Assembly (NCBI RefSeq): GCF_900156535.1
Contig: NZ_FTNV01000004.1
Location: forward strand, 62,001 to 126,000
DNA length: 64,000 bases
Direction: 5' to 3'
Origin: Roseovarius nanhaiticus
GTDB lineage: Bacteria > Pseudomonadota > Alphaproteobacteria > Rhodobacterales > Rhodobacteraceae
The notes beneath the pieces were generated by a model that was not told the DNA's origin, made no database searches, and worked only from the letters and a program-made list of their open reading frames with translations. Both the position numbers and the translations under genes were made by a program. Shown here piece by piece: positions 27,761 to 38,756 of the stretch; position 1 is the first letter of the stretch; each line of letters begins with the position of its first letter.

Positions 27761-28009
27761 ATGCACATGCATCAGGATATCTGTGACGCCTGTCTCTGGC
27801 TGTGTCGAACATTCCGGATGAAGTTCGTCAATCTCTGGATCGAACGGCATTTTACCGATCTCAACCATAAGATCGGAGAGATCACGGCCATTTGGCCGAG
27901 AAATCAATCCACTCTCACGACTTCGGCAGCGCAGGAGGGATTCATCGCTCTGGGCTACAATATCGAAAACACCGGTGCGGGGGTGATCATTTCCGACACG
28001 ACACCCTGA
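27761..28009 (+). CDS. Possible small hypothetical protein
   Basis: 82 codons ending 73 bp before a good rightward terminator, in line with the two preceding genes. There is no strong ribosome site and no family resemblance. It contains two cysteines near the start (DICDACLWLCR). Kept only because position and terminator fit. Confidence 0.3.
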   Translation: MHMHQDICDACLWLCRTFRMKFVNLWIERHFTDLNHKIGEITAIWPRNQSTLTTSAAQEGFIALGYNIENTGAGVIISDTTP

Positions 28010-28082
28010 ACACCTTTGCGCGGATCAAAATAGCGTTGTGCAGGTCACATTCAGTGTAGAATACCAATAAATTTAACGATAG

Positions 28083-28110
28083 AGGGCGGCGCGAGCCGCC
28101 CTTTTTCTTT
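28083..28110 (+). terminator. Rho-independent terminator of the rightward cargo genes
   Basis: AGGGCGGC, a GCGA loop, its complement GCCGCCCT, then TTTTCTTT. It is the clearest intrinsic terminator in the element and points rightward. Confidence 0.8.
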
Positions 28111-28632
28111 TCTACACTTTTTTCGGTCGTTACAGGTAGCCCGCTGCATGCATGCGCATCGAGGAAAACATGCATGTCGGCCGACCCCTGGCACTCATTT
28201 CTTCATTGTCAGCATGCATCTCATTCATTCCGAACCGCATCGGAATCGTCGGTGCTTCACGCCGCTGCGGCTCTGTCAGATCACCAAGCAAAAAAACTTC
28301 TGATCTAATTTTGGTCTTTGCGATCAGCGCCCCATATCTCTCTGGACAGTTTCGAGCCTTCGTTCACACTCAATGGGCCGAAAGAACGGCGGAATCGGGC
28401 GTTTCCCCCCGATTGACCCTTTTCGCTTGCAAAATGGCCATTTCAGCCCGGTCGGTGGCCATTAATTGGTGGTTGGAACAACAACCAAAATTAGCTTGCG
28501 GCACACCCACTTTGAAAACAAGCGATAGAGGCAAGTTATGCACCCTTGCCAAGGGGTTCCAAAATTGACCCGCTGAATGCTCATCCCTCGATTACACCGC
28601 TGGTTTGTTTATCTTGCTCAGTTCCCACCTTT
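28111..28632. other. Non-coding stretch before the right transposon end
   Basis: About 520 bp with no credible gene; a rightward frame at 28152-28568 lacks a ribosome site and family resemblance. An imperfect inverted repeat lies at about 28463-28492 (TAATTGGTGGTTG facing CAACCAAAATTA). The region is probably spacer between the last cargo gene and the TnsB-type end repeats. Confidence 0.35.
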
Positions 28633-28703
28633 GCGATGACGCAAACTTATGCGCAAATCGCGCAAACCTTTGGGCATCGCGCACGATTACACGCAATCCT
28701 ACA
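28633..28703. repeat. Right transposon end with terminal inverted repeat and packed TnsB-site-like repeats
   Basis: Read inward from 28703 on the minus strand: the terminal repeat TGTAGGATTGCGTG..., then words at 28696-28684 (TTGCGTGTAATCG), 28666-28653 (TTTGCGCGATTTGC) and 28645-28633 (TTTGCGTCATCGC). The sites are packed into about 70 bp, denser than at the left end, as in the right end of Tn7, which faces the target gene. Confidence 0.75.
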
Positions 28704-28708
28704 CTACG
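28704..28708. repeat. Target-site duplication, right copy (CTACG)
   Basis: Identical to 6898-6902. It touches the gyrB stop codon, which occupies 28709-28711 on the minus strand, so integration was exactly after the gene. Confidence 0.9.
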
Positions 28709-31141
<2,433 letters not shown>

Positions 31142-31222
31142 TTATTTCCTGATTTTATAAGGGTTCCGGCAGGGGATGTCACGCAGCTATGCGCTGTTTT
31201 CCGCGCCCCGAAAGCCGTGCGA

Positions 31223-32326
31223 TCAAAGGGGCGAGACCTGCGAGGTTCCACCCTCTTCCGTCACCTCGATATGCTGCGCACGCGGACCAAGTTCGGCAAA
31301 CAATTCCGGCCCGGTACCGGTCATCCAGGCCTGCGCGCCAAGGCCGCAAATCTCGTCATAAAGCGCGGCGCGGCGGCCCGCGTCCAGATGCGCCGCCACC
31401 TCATCGAGCAGCAGGATCGGCGGCGCGCCAAAGGATTTGGCCAGCGCCCGCGCATTCGCGAGGATCAGCGACACCAGAAGCGCCTTTTGCTCGCCCGTGC
31501 TGCAATCCTTCGCGGGCACGCCCTTGGCCGAATACACACCGTAAAGGTCCGCGCGGTGTGGCCCCACCAACGTGCGCCCCGCCACCAGATCGCGAAACCG
31601 GCTCTCGGCCAATGCGGCGCGGTAATCCTCGGCGCTGCCGGGCATTTCGCCATCGGTCGCCGTCAGCTCCAGCTCGGCCACTGGAAACGCTGTTTCGGCC
31701 TCGGCCTGCGCGGCGTGCAATTCCTCCAGCGCCGCGCGACGGCCTGCGTCGATCTCGGCCCCGCGGGTGGCCATCTGCGCCTCCAGAGCCAGATACCAAT
31801 GCGCATCGCGCACCTGGTCCTTCAGCAGGCGATTGCGCTCGCGCATGGCTTTGTCGAAATCCAGAACCGCCTCGGCATGGCTGGGCAAGAAGCTCATCGT
31901 GACACGGTCCAGAAACCGCCGCCGCCCCTCGGCCCCCTCGATCCAGAGGCGATCCATCGACGGCACCAGCCAAAGCACCCGCGCCAGCCGCCCCAGCGCC
32001 AATTGCGGCGCCGCCTTGTCGTCGATGCGCAGCTGCCGCGCACCGCCATCCTCGGCCCAGATCTCTACCTCGTGCAGACGGTCCAGCGAATGCAGTACGC
32101 CCGACAGCTTCCATCCCAGCGCCTCGGGCCGCCGGACCATGTCCTGCGCCGCCGCCCGCCGCATGCCGCGCCCCGGAGAAAAGAGCGATACCGCCTCGAT
32201 GAGGTTGGTCTTGCCCGCGCCATTGGGTCCATGGATCGCCACGGGCCGCGCATCCAGCGTCAACGCCGCCGATTTATGCGAGCGGAAGTGAGATAGACGA
32301 AGGGATGACAGATACAGACCTGTCAT
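31223..32326 (-). CDS. recF: DNA replication/repair protein RecF
   Basis: 367 aa SMC-like ATPase that loads RecA on gapped DNA. Walker A GPNGAGKTN (33-41), an ABC-type signature STGEQKALLVSL (about 268-279) and Walker B ILLLDEVAAHLD are visible, in the usual order and spacing. The ATG has GGGG just upstream, 44 bp after dnaN. Normal gene order for Rhodobacterales. Confidence 0.95.
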   Translation of the reverse strand: MTGLYLSSLRLSHFRSHKSAALTLDARPVAIHGPNGAGKTNLIEAVSLFSPGRGMRRAAAQDMVRRPEALGWKLSGVLHSLDRLHEVEIWAEDGGARQLRIDDKAAPQLALGRLARVLWLVPSMDRLWIEGAEGRRRFLDRVTMSFLPSHAEAVLDFDKAMRERNRLLKDQVRDAHWYLALEAQMATRGAEIDAGRRAALEELHAAQAEAETAFPVAELELTATDGEMPGSAEDYRAALAESRFRDLVAGRTLVGPHRADLYGVYSAKGVPAKDCSTGEQKALLVSLILANARALAKSFGAPPILLLDEVAAHLDAGRRAALYDEICGLGAQAWMTGTGPELFAELGPRAQHIEVTEEGGTSQVSPL

Positions 32327-32370
32327 CCCCTAACTTTCATTGTTCCAAAAGTACTCAAAAACCCAGCGCG

Positions 32371-33489
32371 TCACACGCGCATCGGCATGACGACATAGAC
32401 TGCGCTCAGGTCATTCCCCTCGCGCATCAGCGTCGGGTCGCCGGCGGAATTAAAGAGAAACACCGCGTTCTCGCGATCGACCTGGCTCGCGATCTCCAGC
32501 AGGTATTTCGCGTTAAACCCGATCTCGAGGCGTTCGTCGCCGTAAGCCACAGCCAACTCTTCTTCGGCGGCGCCGCTATCGGGCGCGTTGACGCTCAGGA
32601 TCAGGCGATCCTCGTCCAAGGATAGTTTGACGGCGCGGCTCCGCTCGCTGCTGACGGTTGCGACACGGTCGACGGCCTTGGCAAATTCGGCGGCGTCCAC
32701 CTCCATCTTGCGGGTGTTGCCCTGCGGAATGACGCGCGTGTAGTCAGGGAATGTGCCGTCGATGACCTTTGAGGTCAGCGTGATGTTCGGCGTGGCAAAG
32801 CGGATCTTTGTCTCGCTCACCGACACGGCAATCATCATGTCGTCATCGTCCAGCAGCTTGCGCAGCTCGCCGACGGTCTTGCGGGGCACGATCACGCCGG
32901 GCATCTCCTCGGCGCCGGCGGGCAAGTCCGCGTCGATCCGCGCGAGGCGATGGCCATCGGTTGCGACGCAGCGCAGCACCTGTCCGTCCTCGCCGGTCGA
33001 GACGTGCATATAGACGCCATTGAGGTAATAGCGCGTCTCCTCGGTCGAGATTGCGAATTTCGACTTGTCGAAGAGGCGGCGCAGCACCGGCGCCTTGGCC
33101 GAGAAGTTGCTGGCATATTCCGAGGACGCCATGACCGGGAAATCTTCTTTGGGCAGGGTCGCAAGGTTGAAATTGGACCGGCCCGCCTCGACCGTCAGAC
33201 GCCCGGAGGTGCCATCATCGGCCAGAGTGACCAGCGCGCCATCGGGCAGCTTGCGGACAATCTCGTGCAGGGTCACGGCGGACACCGTTGTCGCGCCGGG
33301 CCGCTCGACCTGTGCGGGTGCCTTGTCGCTGACCTCGATATCGAGATCGGTCGCGCGGAAATTCACGGTGTCGCCCTCGGCCTCGATCAGCACGTTGGCA
33401 AGGATTGGGATGGTGTTGCGACGCTCGACGACCGATTGCGCCTGGCTAACGGCCTTAAGCAAGGTTCCGCGTTCGATGCTGAGCTTCAT
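32371..33489 (-). CDS. dnaN: DNA polymerase III beta subunit (sliding clamp)
   Basis: 372 aa. The start is the ATG at 33487-33489: the sequence AAGGGAGAATGGGCATGAAG puts the ribosome site directly against an earlier ATG at 33495 but at a proper 6-nt spacing from this one, and MKLSIERGTLL matches the family start. Three clamp domains are covered and the C-terminus ends VYVVMPMRV, close to the usual MPMR(L/V) ending. It forms the ring that tethers the replicative polymerase. Confidence 0.95.
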   Translation of the reverse strand: MKLSIERGTLLKAVSQAQSVVERRNTIPILANVLIEAEGDTVNFRATDLDIEVSDKAPAQVERPGATTVSAVTLHEIVRKLPDGALVTLADDGTSGRLTVEAGRSNFNLATLPKEDFPVMASSEYASNFSAKAPVLRRLFDKSKFAISTEETRYYLNGVYMHVSTGEDGQVLRCVATDGHRLARIDADLPAGAEEMPGVIVPRKTVGELRKLLDDDDMMIAVSVSETKIRFATPNITLTSKVIDGTFPDYTRVIPQGNTRKMEVDAAEFAKAVDRVATVSSERSRAVKLSLDEDRLILSVNAPDSGAAEEELAVAYGDERLEIGFNAKYLLEIASQVDRENAVFLFNSAGDPTLMREGNDLSAVYVVMPMRV

Positions 33490-33616
33490 GCCCATTCTCC
33501 CTTAAACGTGCCGACGCCGTGCCGGGACTGGCACGGTATCGAAACCACCTTGCGGCGCAAGTCAATTATACGGTTTGTGGTGAGGTTTGCGCGGGGGGTC
33601 AAGCCCCGCGCCCCGG

Positions 33617-34981
33617 TCACGCCTCGAGCGTACGGCGCAACAGATCGATATCTTCGGCAATCTGCACATCGGCCACGCGCAGCTCGTCGATACGGCGCAC
33701 ACCGTGCATGACGGTCGTGTGGTCACGCCCGCCAAAGCGGCGCCCGATTTCGGGCAGGCTGCGCGAAGTCATTTGCTTGGCCAGATACATCGCCACCTGG
33801 CGTGGACGGGCAAAAATGCGCACGCGCTTGGGCCCGATCAGATCGCTGAGGCGGATGTTGTAATGGTCCGACACCTGGCGCTGGATCTCTTCGATGGTCA
33901 CCTGCCGCTCGCTGCTGCGCAGCACATCGGCCAGGCAATCCTGCGTCAACTCCATCGTGATCTCGTGCCCAACCAGCGAAGCGAAGGCGAAAAGGCGCGT
34001 CAAAGCGCCTTCCAGAACGCGGACGTTCTTGGTGATGCGCATGGCCAAAAATTCCAGCACACCATCGGCCAGAACGAGGCCGGGATATTGCGTGCGGTAA
34101 TACTCGACCTTTGACTGCAAAATGCCGAGGCGCAGCTCGTAATTGGTGGGGTGCAGATCGACGACGAGGCCGCACTGCAGACGCGATTTGATCCGCTCTT
34201 CGAGATTCTCGATCTCGCCCGGCGCGCGGTCGGCCGAGATGATGATCTGCTTGCCGCCATCCACCAGCGCGTTGAACGTGTGAAAGAATTCCTCCTGCGT
34301 GCTGTCCTTGCCGGCGATGAACTGCACGTCGTCAACCATCAGCACATCGACCGAGCGGAACATGGATTTGAAATCCATCATCTTGCGCTCGCGCAGGGCC
34401 GACACGAAGCGATACATGAACTGCTCCGCCGAAAGGTAGACCACATTCAGCTCCGGTTGGCGCTGCGACAGCTCCCACGCGATGGCGTGCATCAGGTGCG
34501 TCTTGCCCAGGCCGACACCGCCATAGAGGAACAGCGGGTTGAATGTGACCGGGCCGCCGGATGCCACGCGCTTGGCCGCGGCATGGGCCAGCTCGTTGGG
34601 TTTGCCCACGACGAATGTGTCGAACGAGAAGCGCTTGTCCAGCGGCGCGGCGGGCATGCTGGCGTCGCGCTGTGCGGGCGCCTTGGCATCGGCAGCCGGG
34701 CGTGGACTGGACGCCCGCGCGGTGGGACGTCCCGCACTATTGGCTGGCACCTGGAAATGGACACGGCGGATATCGGGCGAGATGCTGCGCGCATGATACA
34801 GGATCTGATCGCCGTATTTCTGGGACACATAATTGCCTACAAAGCTCGTCGGCACGGCAAAGGTGGCAACACCCTCCTCGACATGCGACAGCTCCAAGGG
34901 TTCGATCCAGCTTTTATAATTGCTCTTGCCGATCGTCTTGAGAAGGTCCTGCTTGAGTTGGCCCCATTGATCTTGTGTCAT
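33617..34981 (-). CDS. dnaA: Chromosomal replication initiator DnaA
   Basis: 454 aa from the ATG at 34979-34981, which follows AGGAAC and starts MTQDQWGQLKQDLL as expected. The open frame reaches 35149 but the extra 56 residues are not family-like. Domain I is at 1-80, a variable linker (Pro/Ala-rich) at 110-145, then the AAA+ domain with YGGVGLGKTHLMHA and VLMVDDVQFIAGK, and C-terminal DNA-binding signature GRDHTTVMHGVRRI. It opens the replication origin in its ATP form. Confidence 0.96.
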   Translation of the reverse strand: MTQDQWGQLKQDLLKTIGKSNYKSWIEPLELSHVEEGVATFAVPTSFVGNYVSQKYGDQILYHARSISPDIRRVHFQVPANSAGRPTARASSPRPAADAKAPAQRDASMPAAPLDKRFSFDTFVVGKPNELAHAAAKRVASGGPVTFNPLFLYGGVGLGKTHLMHAIAWELSQRQPELNVVYLSAEQFMYRFVSALRERKMMDFKSMFRSVDVLMVDDVQFIAGKDSTQEEFFHTFNALVDGGKQIIISADRAPGEIENLEERIKSRLQCGLVVDLHPTNYELRLGILQSKVEYYRTQYPGLVLADGVLEFLAMRITKNVRVLEGALTRLFAFASLVGHEITMELTQDCLADVLRSSERQVTIEEIQRQVSDHYNIRLSDLIGPKRVRIFARPRQVAMYLAKQMTSRSLPEIGRRFGGRDHTTVMHGVRRIDELRVADVQIAEDIDLLRRTLEA

Positions 34982-35464
34982 GCGTTCCTGCTTCCGCGGC
35001 TCTTGTCGTTTCCACCTCAACGCCAAGCCACCCCGGACCTCGCGCAACCGAATACGACCCAAACGCCGTGGCACAAAGCACCATCCCTCCGCCGGACAGG
35101 GTCCGGCAGCTGCACCACCCCTTGGACCGGGTAGGTGAAGGAACGACATGACAAACGCGATACAGCGGACCTCAGTCCTCCGTGCCGCGATCGACGTCGG
35201 TATGCTTTATTTGGACATGCCGGGTTGCCCCGCAAAGACCCCTTTCGGCAAAGCCCCCCAAAGGCCCGCCACCGGAATCAGCTTGTCCCCCCAAGCGTGA
35301 ATCGCATGGGCAAGTTAGCAAGCTGTCGCGCGCTGCGGCAACCTATCTTATGCCTTGACTCTGATTTTGCGTGAAAAGAATCTCAGCGGCATATTTCTGT
35401 CACAGAAACGCAAAAGGCGCCCCAAGCGGGACGCCTTTTTCAACCTTAAAATCAAAGGCTTGGG
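34982..35464. other. dnaA-rpsT intergenic region
   Basis: About 480 bp. It carries the dnaA promoter region and the rpsT terminator. I find no perfect DnaA box (TTATCCACA) on either strand, so I do not call an origin here. A frame continuing the dnaA reading upstream to 35149 is not supported as protein. Confidence 0.45.
35412..35439 (-). terminator. Rho-independent terminator of rpsT
   Basis: A 12-bp stem (AAAAGGCGTCCC paired with GGGGCGCCTTTT, one G-U pair) and a 4-nt loop on the minus strand, 26 bp after the rpsT stop. The final arm ends in TTTT. Confidence 0.75.
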
Positions 35465-35728
35465 TCAGCCGATAGCTTTCACGCGGCTCGACAGGCGCGA
35501 CATCTTGCGCGCTGCGGTGTTCTTGTGAAACACGCCTTTGGTGACACCGCGCATAAGCTCGGGCTGGGCTTCGCGCAGAGCTGCTTCTGCAGCGGATTTG
35601 TCACCCGAGGCGATGGCCTCTTCTACCTTGCGCAGGTAGGTGCGGATGCGCGAACGACGGGCCTTGTTGACCGCAAAGCGTGCCTCGTTCTGACGTGCGC
35701 GCTTTTTTGACTGAGGCGTATTAGCCAT
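35465..35728 (-). CDS. rpsT: 30S ribosomal protein S20
   Basis: 87 aa, the standard length, starting [17 protein letters not shown] and rich in Lys/Arg/Ala, with the RVKAIG-type C-terminus. It binds 16S rRNA early in 30S assembly. The ATG has AAGGATGAG upstream. Monocistronic with its own terminator. Its place next to dnaA is common in alphaproteobacteria. Confidence 0.97.
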   Translation of the reverse strand: MANTPQSKKRARQNEARFAVNKARRSRIRTYLRKVEEAIASGDKSAAEAALREAQPELMRGVTKGVFHKNTAARKMSRLSSRVKAIG

Positions 35729-36214
35729 GAGAATCTCATCCTTGATCTGGTTCGGTATCGAATTTCACTGCGGACACTGCCAAACCCAGATCTTCGGTCG
35801 TACCGAAGGTGATTCTTGCCTGAGCGGGCATCGCGCGCATGTATGACGGAGGGCTTTAGCCTCGGTTGCGGTAAAATGCAACCTCCCATGTGGAAGAGCC
35901 GCCGTACCATAGCGCCAAACCTGCCACGCACCGACCGTAGTCGCACGATTTGCATGCAAACTGCCGGTCTGTGCCCTCGCCGCCTCCCGGATCAGCGTGT
36001 CCGGAGGCGAGCCGCTGTTCGGAAACTTCTAGCGCGACGGCACGTTTCTTGGGGGCATACCATCACGCTTGGTGCCAACATCACCGCCGCGCTGAACGTG
36101 TTCGATGCAAATAGCGATACCAGCTTTGGTAGCAGTAACGCTTCGCAGACACTGAGCCGCCCGCCCGGGCCTTCATGACCGGGCGGGGTGCGGCGCTGCT
36201 AAGGCCCCCACGTG
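35729..36214. other. Intergenic region upstream of rpsT
   Basis: About 485 bp holding the rpsT promoter. No convincing gene. A rightward frame at 35816-36178 has no ribosome site or known relatives. A G+C-rich dyad at about 36159-36184 (CCGCCCGG facing CCGGGCGG) could terminate the leftward enoyl-CoA hydratase gene, though without a T run. Confidence 0.4.
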
Positions 36215-36991
36215 CTATTTGTCGCGAAACTGCGCTTGCCGCTTTTCCTTGAAGGCGGACATGCCCTCGGCCTGATCCTCGGTCGCGAAGAGCGAATGGA
36301 ACACGCGCCGCTCGAACAGCAGACCTTCGCTCAGCGTGGTCTCAAAGCTGCGGTTGACGGCCTCCTTGACGGCCATCACGGACATCATGGACTTCTCGGC
36401 GATCTTGCCCGCGGCCGAGCGCGCCTCTTCCTTCAGCTTCTTGACCGGAACGACGCGGCTGACCAGGCCCGCGCGCTCTGCCTCCTCGGCATCCATGAAG
36501 CGACCCGTCAGATTCATGTCCATCGCCTTCGACTTGCCGATGAAGCGCGTCAGACGCTGCGAGCCGCCAAGGCCCGCCATGATCCCCAGGTTGATCTCGG
36601 GCTGGCCGAACTTGGCGGTATCGGACGCGATGATGAAATCGCACATCATGGCCAATTCGCACCCGCCACCCAGCGCATAGCCCGACACCGCGGCGATGAT
36701 CGGCTTGCGGATGCGGGTGATCGCATCGTGCTGCGCGCCAAAGAAATCCTCGGAAAACATCTCGACGAAGCTCTTGTCGGACATCATCTTGACGTCTGCC
36801 CCGGCAGCAAAGGCCTTGTCCGAACCGGTGAGGATGATGCAGCGCACCTTGTCGTTGGCTTGTGCCTCCTGAAGCGCGCTGACCAATTCCTGCAGCAGCT
36901 GATCGTTCAGCGCATTCAGGGCATCGGGGCGGTTCAGGGTAATCTGGGCGACGTGGTCTTCTACTTCGACGATGATCGTCTCATAGGCCAT
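36215..36991 (-). CDS. Enoyl-CoA hydratase (crotonase family)
   Basis: 258 aa, typical of short-chain enoyl-CoA hydratases that add water across the trans-2 double bond in fatty-acid beta-oxidation. The oxyanion-hole segments [12 protein letters not shown] and [15 protein letters not shown] and the catalytic glutamates in [18 protein letters not shown] are present. The ATG at 36989-36991 begins [22 protein letters not shown]. It stands alone between rpsT and mutM; the exact chain-length preference cannot be read. Confidence 0.92.
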   Translation of the reverse strand: MAYETIIVEVEDHVAQITLNRPDALNALNDQLLQELVSALQEAQANDKVRCIILTGSDKAFAAGADVKMMSDKSFVEMFSEDFFGAQHDAITRIRKPIIAAVSGYALGGGCELAMMCDFIIASDTAKFGQPEINLGIMAGLGGSQRLTRFIGKSKAMDMNLTGRFMDAEEAERAGLVSRVVPVKKLKEEARSAAGKIAEKSMMSVMAVKEAVNRSFETTLSEGLLFERRVFHSLFATEDQAEGMSAFKEKRQAQFRDK

Positions 36992-37073
36992 GAAATCTGC
37001 TTTCGCTTGTTTCTGTCAGACGGGCAGTCTTAACACCACGGCGCCCCGGATCAACCTAATCTTGCAGGGCGCA

Positions 37074-37925
37074 TCATCGCTGGCATTTGCGGCAATAAAA
37101 GGATGAGCGCCCCGATTGCACGACGCGGCCGATCGTTCCGCCGCATTCCGCCCTGCGGCACTGCTCGCCCTCGCGGTCGTAGACATCGAAACGGTGTTGG
37201 AAATAGCCCAGTTCGCCATCCGCGCGACGAAAATCCCGTAACGACGATCCGCCTGCCTGAATTGCATCGCGCAGCACATCGCGAATGATCGACACCAACG
37301 ATGCCGCACGCGCCGCCCCGATGTTGCCCGCGCGGCGACGCGGCGAGATGCCGGCGCGATAAAGTGCTTCACACACGTATATGTTGCCGAGACCCGCAAT
37401 GAGGCGCTGATCCAGCAGCGCGGACTTGATCGGGGTATTCTTACCCTTGAGCGCGGCCACGAGGTAATCCTCGTTAAAGCTGTTCCCCATCGGCTCGGGC
37501 CCCAATTTGGCCAGAAGAGGATGCGCCTCCGCCTCGTCAGTGGCGAACATGTCCATTGCTCCGAACCGACGCGGGTCGTTGAACGTGACGCGCGCGCCGC
37601 TGGCCATGTGAAACACGACGTGATCATGTTTTTCAGCGGCCGGATGATCGTGCACGAATTGTCCGAGCGGATCGCCGGAAATCAGTATGCGCCCCGACAT
37701 TCCCAAGTGGATAAGCAGCGTTTCACCCCCTGCAAGATCTGCCAGGATATATTTCGAACGCCGCCGCAGACCCATCACCTGCTGGCCTTCCAGCCGCGCC
37801 GCCATACGCTCGGGAAAGGGCCAGCGCAGATCGGGGCGGTTTACGTCGGCACGGGCGATGGTGCCGCCTTCCATCACAGGCAGAAGGCCACGGCGCACCG
37901 TTTCGACTTCGGGTAATTCCGGCAT
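37074..37925 (-). CDS. mutM: Formamidopyrimidine-DNA glycosylase
   Basis: 283 aa. The ATG at 37923-37925 gives [13 protein letters not shown] directly after Met, with the catalytic proline and glutamate exposed after Met removal, so the longer open frame to 38987 is only an overlap with ubiE. The C-terminal zinc finger is C-x4-C ... C-x2-C (CRRAEC and CRKC). It removes 8-oxoguanine and cuts the backbone by beta/delta elimination. Divergent from ubiE, 84 bp apart. Confidence 0.95.
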   Translation of the reverse strand: MPELPEVETVRRGLLPVMEGGTIARADVNRPDLRWPFPERMAARLEGQQVMGLRRRSKYILADLAGGETLLIHLGMSGRILISGDPLGQFVHDHPAAEKHDHVVFHMASGARVTFNDPRRFGAMDMFATDEAEAHPLLAKLGPEPMGNSFNEDYLVAALKGKNTPIKSALLDQRLIAGLGNIYVCEALYRAGISPRRRAGNIGAARAASLVSIIRDVLRDAIQAGGSSLRDFRRADGELGYFQHRFDVYDREGEQCRRAECGGTIGRVVQSGRSSFYCRKCQR

Positions 37926-38009
37926 GTTTGGCCTCTTGCAACCGCGCCGCATTGTGTCCGCGGCCTCGCGCCCTATAACAAGGGTCGATAACGGCGCAAG
38001 GCAAGAGCG

Positions 38010-38753
38010 ATGAGCGACAAGACCACCCATTTTGGATTTCAGGACATCCCCGAAGATGAGAAAGCGGGCCGCGTGCGCGGCGTCTTCGGCTCGGTTGCCA
38101 GCAAGTATGACGTGATGAACGACGTAATGAGCATGGGCATCCACCGTGTCTGGAAGGACGCAATGATGGACTGGCTGGCGCCGCGCCCCGGCCAGCGCCT
38201 GCTGGACGTGGCGGGCGGCACGGGGGACATCGCCTTTCGCTTTCTCAAGCGCGCGGGCAGCGGTCACGCCACCGTGCTGGACCTGACCGAACCGATGCTG
38301 ATTGAGGGCAGAAAGCGCGCCGAAGCCGAAGCGATGGCGGACGATCTGGATTGGGTTGTCGGTGACGCCATGGCCCTGCCCTTCCAGGACAATTCCTTCG
38401 ACGTCTACACGATCAGCTTTGGCATCCGAAACGTCACCCGCCCCCAAGAGGCGCTGGACGAGGCCTACCGCGTGCTGCGCCCCGGCGGACGCCTGATGGT
38501 GCTGGAGTTCAGCCAGATCCCGAACGACATGATGCAAAAGGTCTATGATCTCTATAGTTTCAACATCATCCCCCGTATGGGCCAGGCGATCGCCGGAGAT
38601 CGAGACAGCTATCAGTATCTTGTCGAGTCCATTCGGAAGTTTCCGGATCAAGAGACGTTTTTGCAGATGGTGCGCAAGGCAGGTTTCGGAAACGCAAGGT
38701 ATCGCAATCTCAGCATGGGCATAGCCTGCCTGCATTCCGGCTGGAAACTGTAG
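38010..38753 (+). CDS. ubiE: Ubiquinone/menaquinone methyltransferase UbiE
   Basis: 247 aa SAM-dependent C-methyltransferase of ubiquinone synthesis. The glycine motif [13 protein letters not shown] and the family signatures [18 protein letters not shown] and [24 protein letters not shown] are clear. It ends 3 nt before ubiB, so the two form an operon for quinone synthesis. Confidence 0.95.
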   Translation: MSDKTTHFGFQDIPEDEKAGRVRGVFGSVASKYDVMNDVMSMGIHRVWKDAMMDWLAPRPGQRLLDVAGGTGDIAFRFLKRAGSGHATVLDLTEPMLIEGRKRAEAEAMADDLDWVVGDAMALPFQDNSFDVYTISFGIRNVTRPQEALDEAYRVLRPGGRLMVLEFSQIPNDMMQKVYDLYSFNIIPRMGQAIAGDRDSYQYLVESIRKFPDQETFLQMVRKAGFGNARYRNLSMGIACLHSGWKL

Positions 38754-38756
38754 GCG

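Larger units (their letters stand above)
6903..28703. mobile_element. Complete Tn7-like transposon (TnsABC-TniQ) inserted next to gyrB
   Basis: 21,801 bp bounded by TGTAG at 6903 and CTACA at 28703. The outermost 26 bp of the two ends are inverted repeats with 20 of 26 identities (6903-6928 against 28678-28703). A second inverted match lies inside (6988-7016 against 28648-28676), sharing TGCCCAAAG and TTGCGCGATTTGC. A perfect CTACG duplication flanks the element. The core operon tnsA-tnsB-tnsC-tniQ runs leftward with its 3' end towards the left terminus. Cargo fills 12.6-28.1 kb: a restriction-like operon, a KAP NTPase, an hsdM remnant and small ORFs. All four core genes look intact, so it may still be mobile. 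Confidence 0.93.

Noticed and set aside
28152..28568. Rightward 138-codon frame near the right transposon end
   Set aside because: No ribosome site, no family resemblance, and it lies after a strong terminator.
6903..28703. A CRISPR array or Cas genes making this a CRISPR-associated transposon
   Set aside because: No direct-repeat array with regular spacers and no Cas-like proteins in the element. TniQ is long and TnsD-like, not the short CAST type.
33490..33495. Start of dnaN at the ATG 33493-33495
   Set aside because: The ribosome site touches this codon; the ATG at 33487-33489 has proper spacing and the family N-terminus.
34982..35464. Replication origin between dnaA and rpsT
   Set aside because: No perfect DnaA box and no A+T-rich unwinding region with repeats. 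Gene order alone is not enough in Rhodobacterales.
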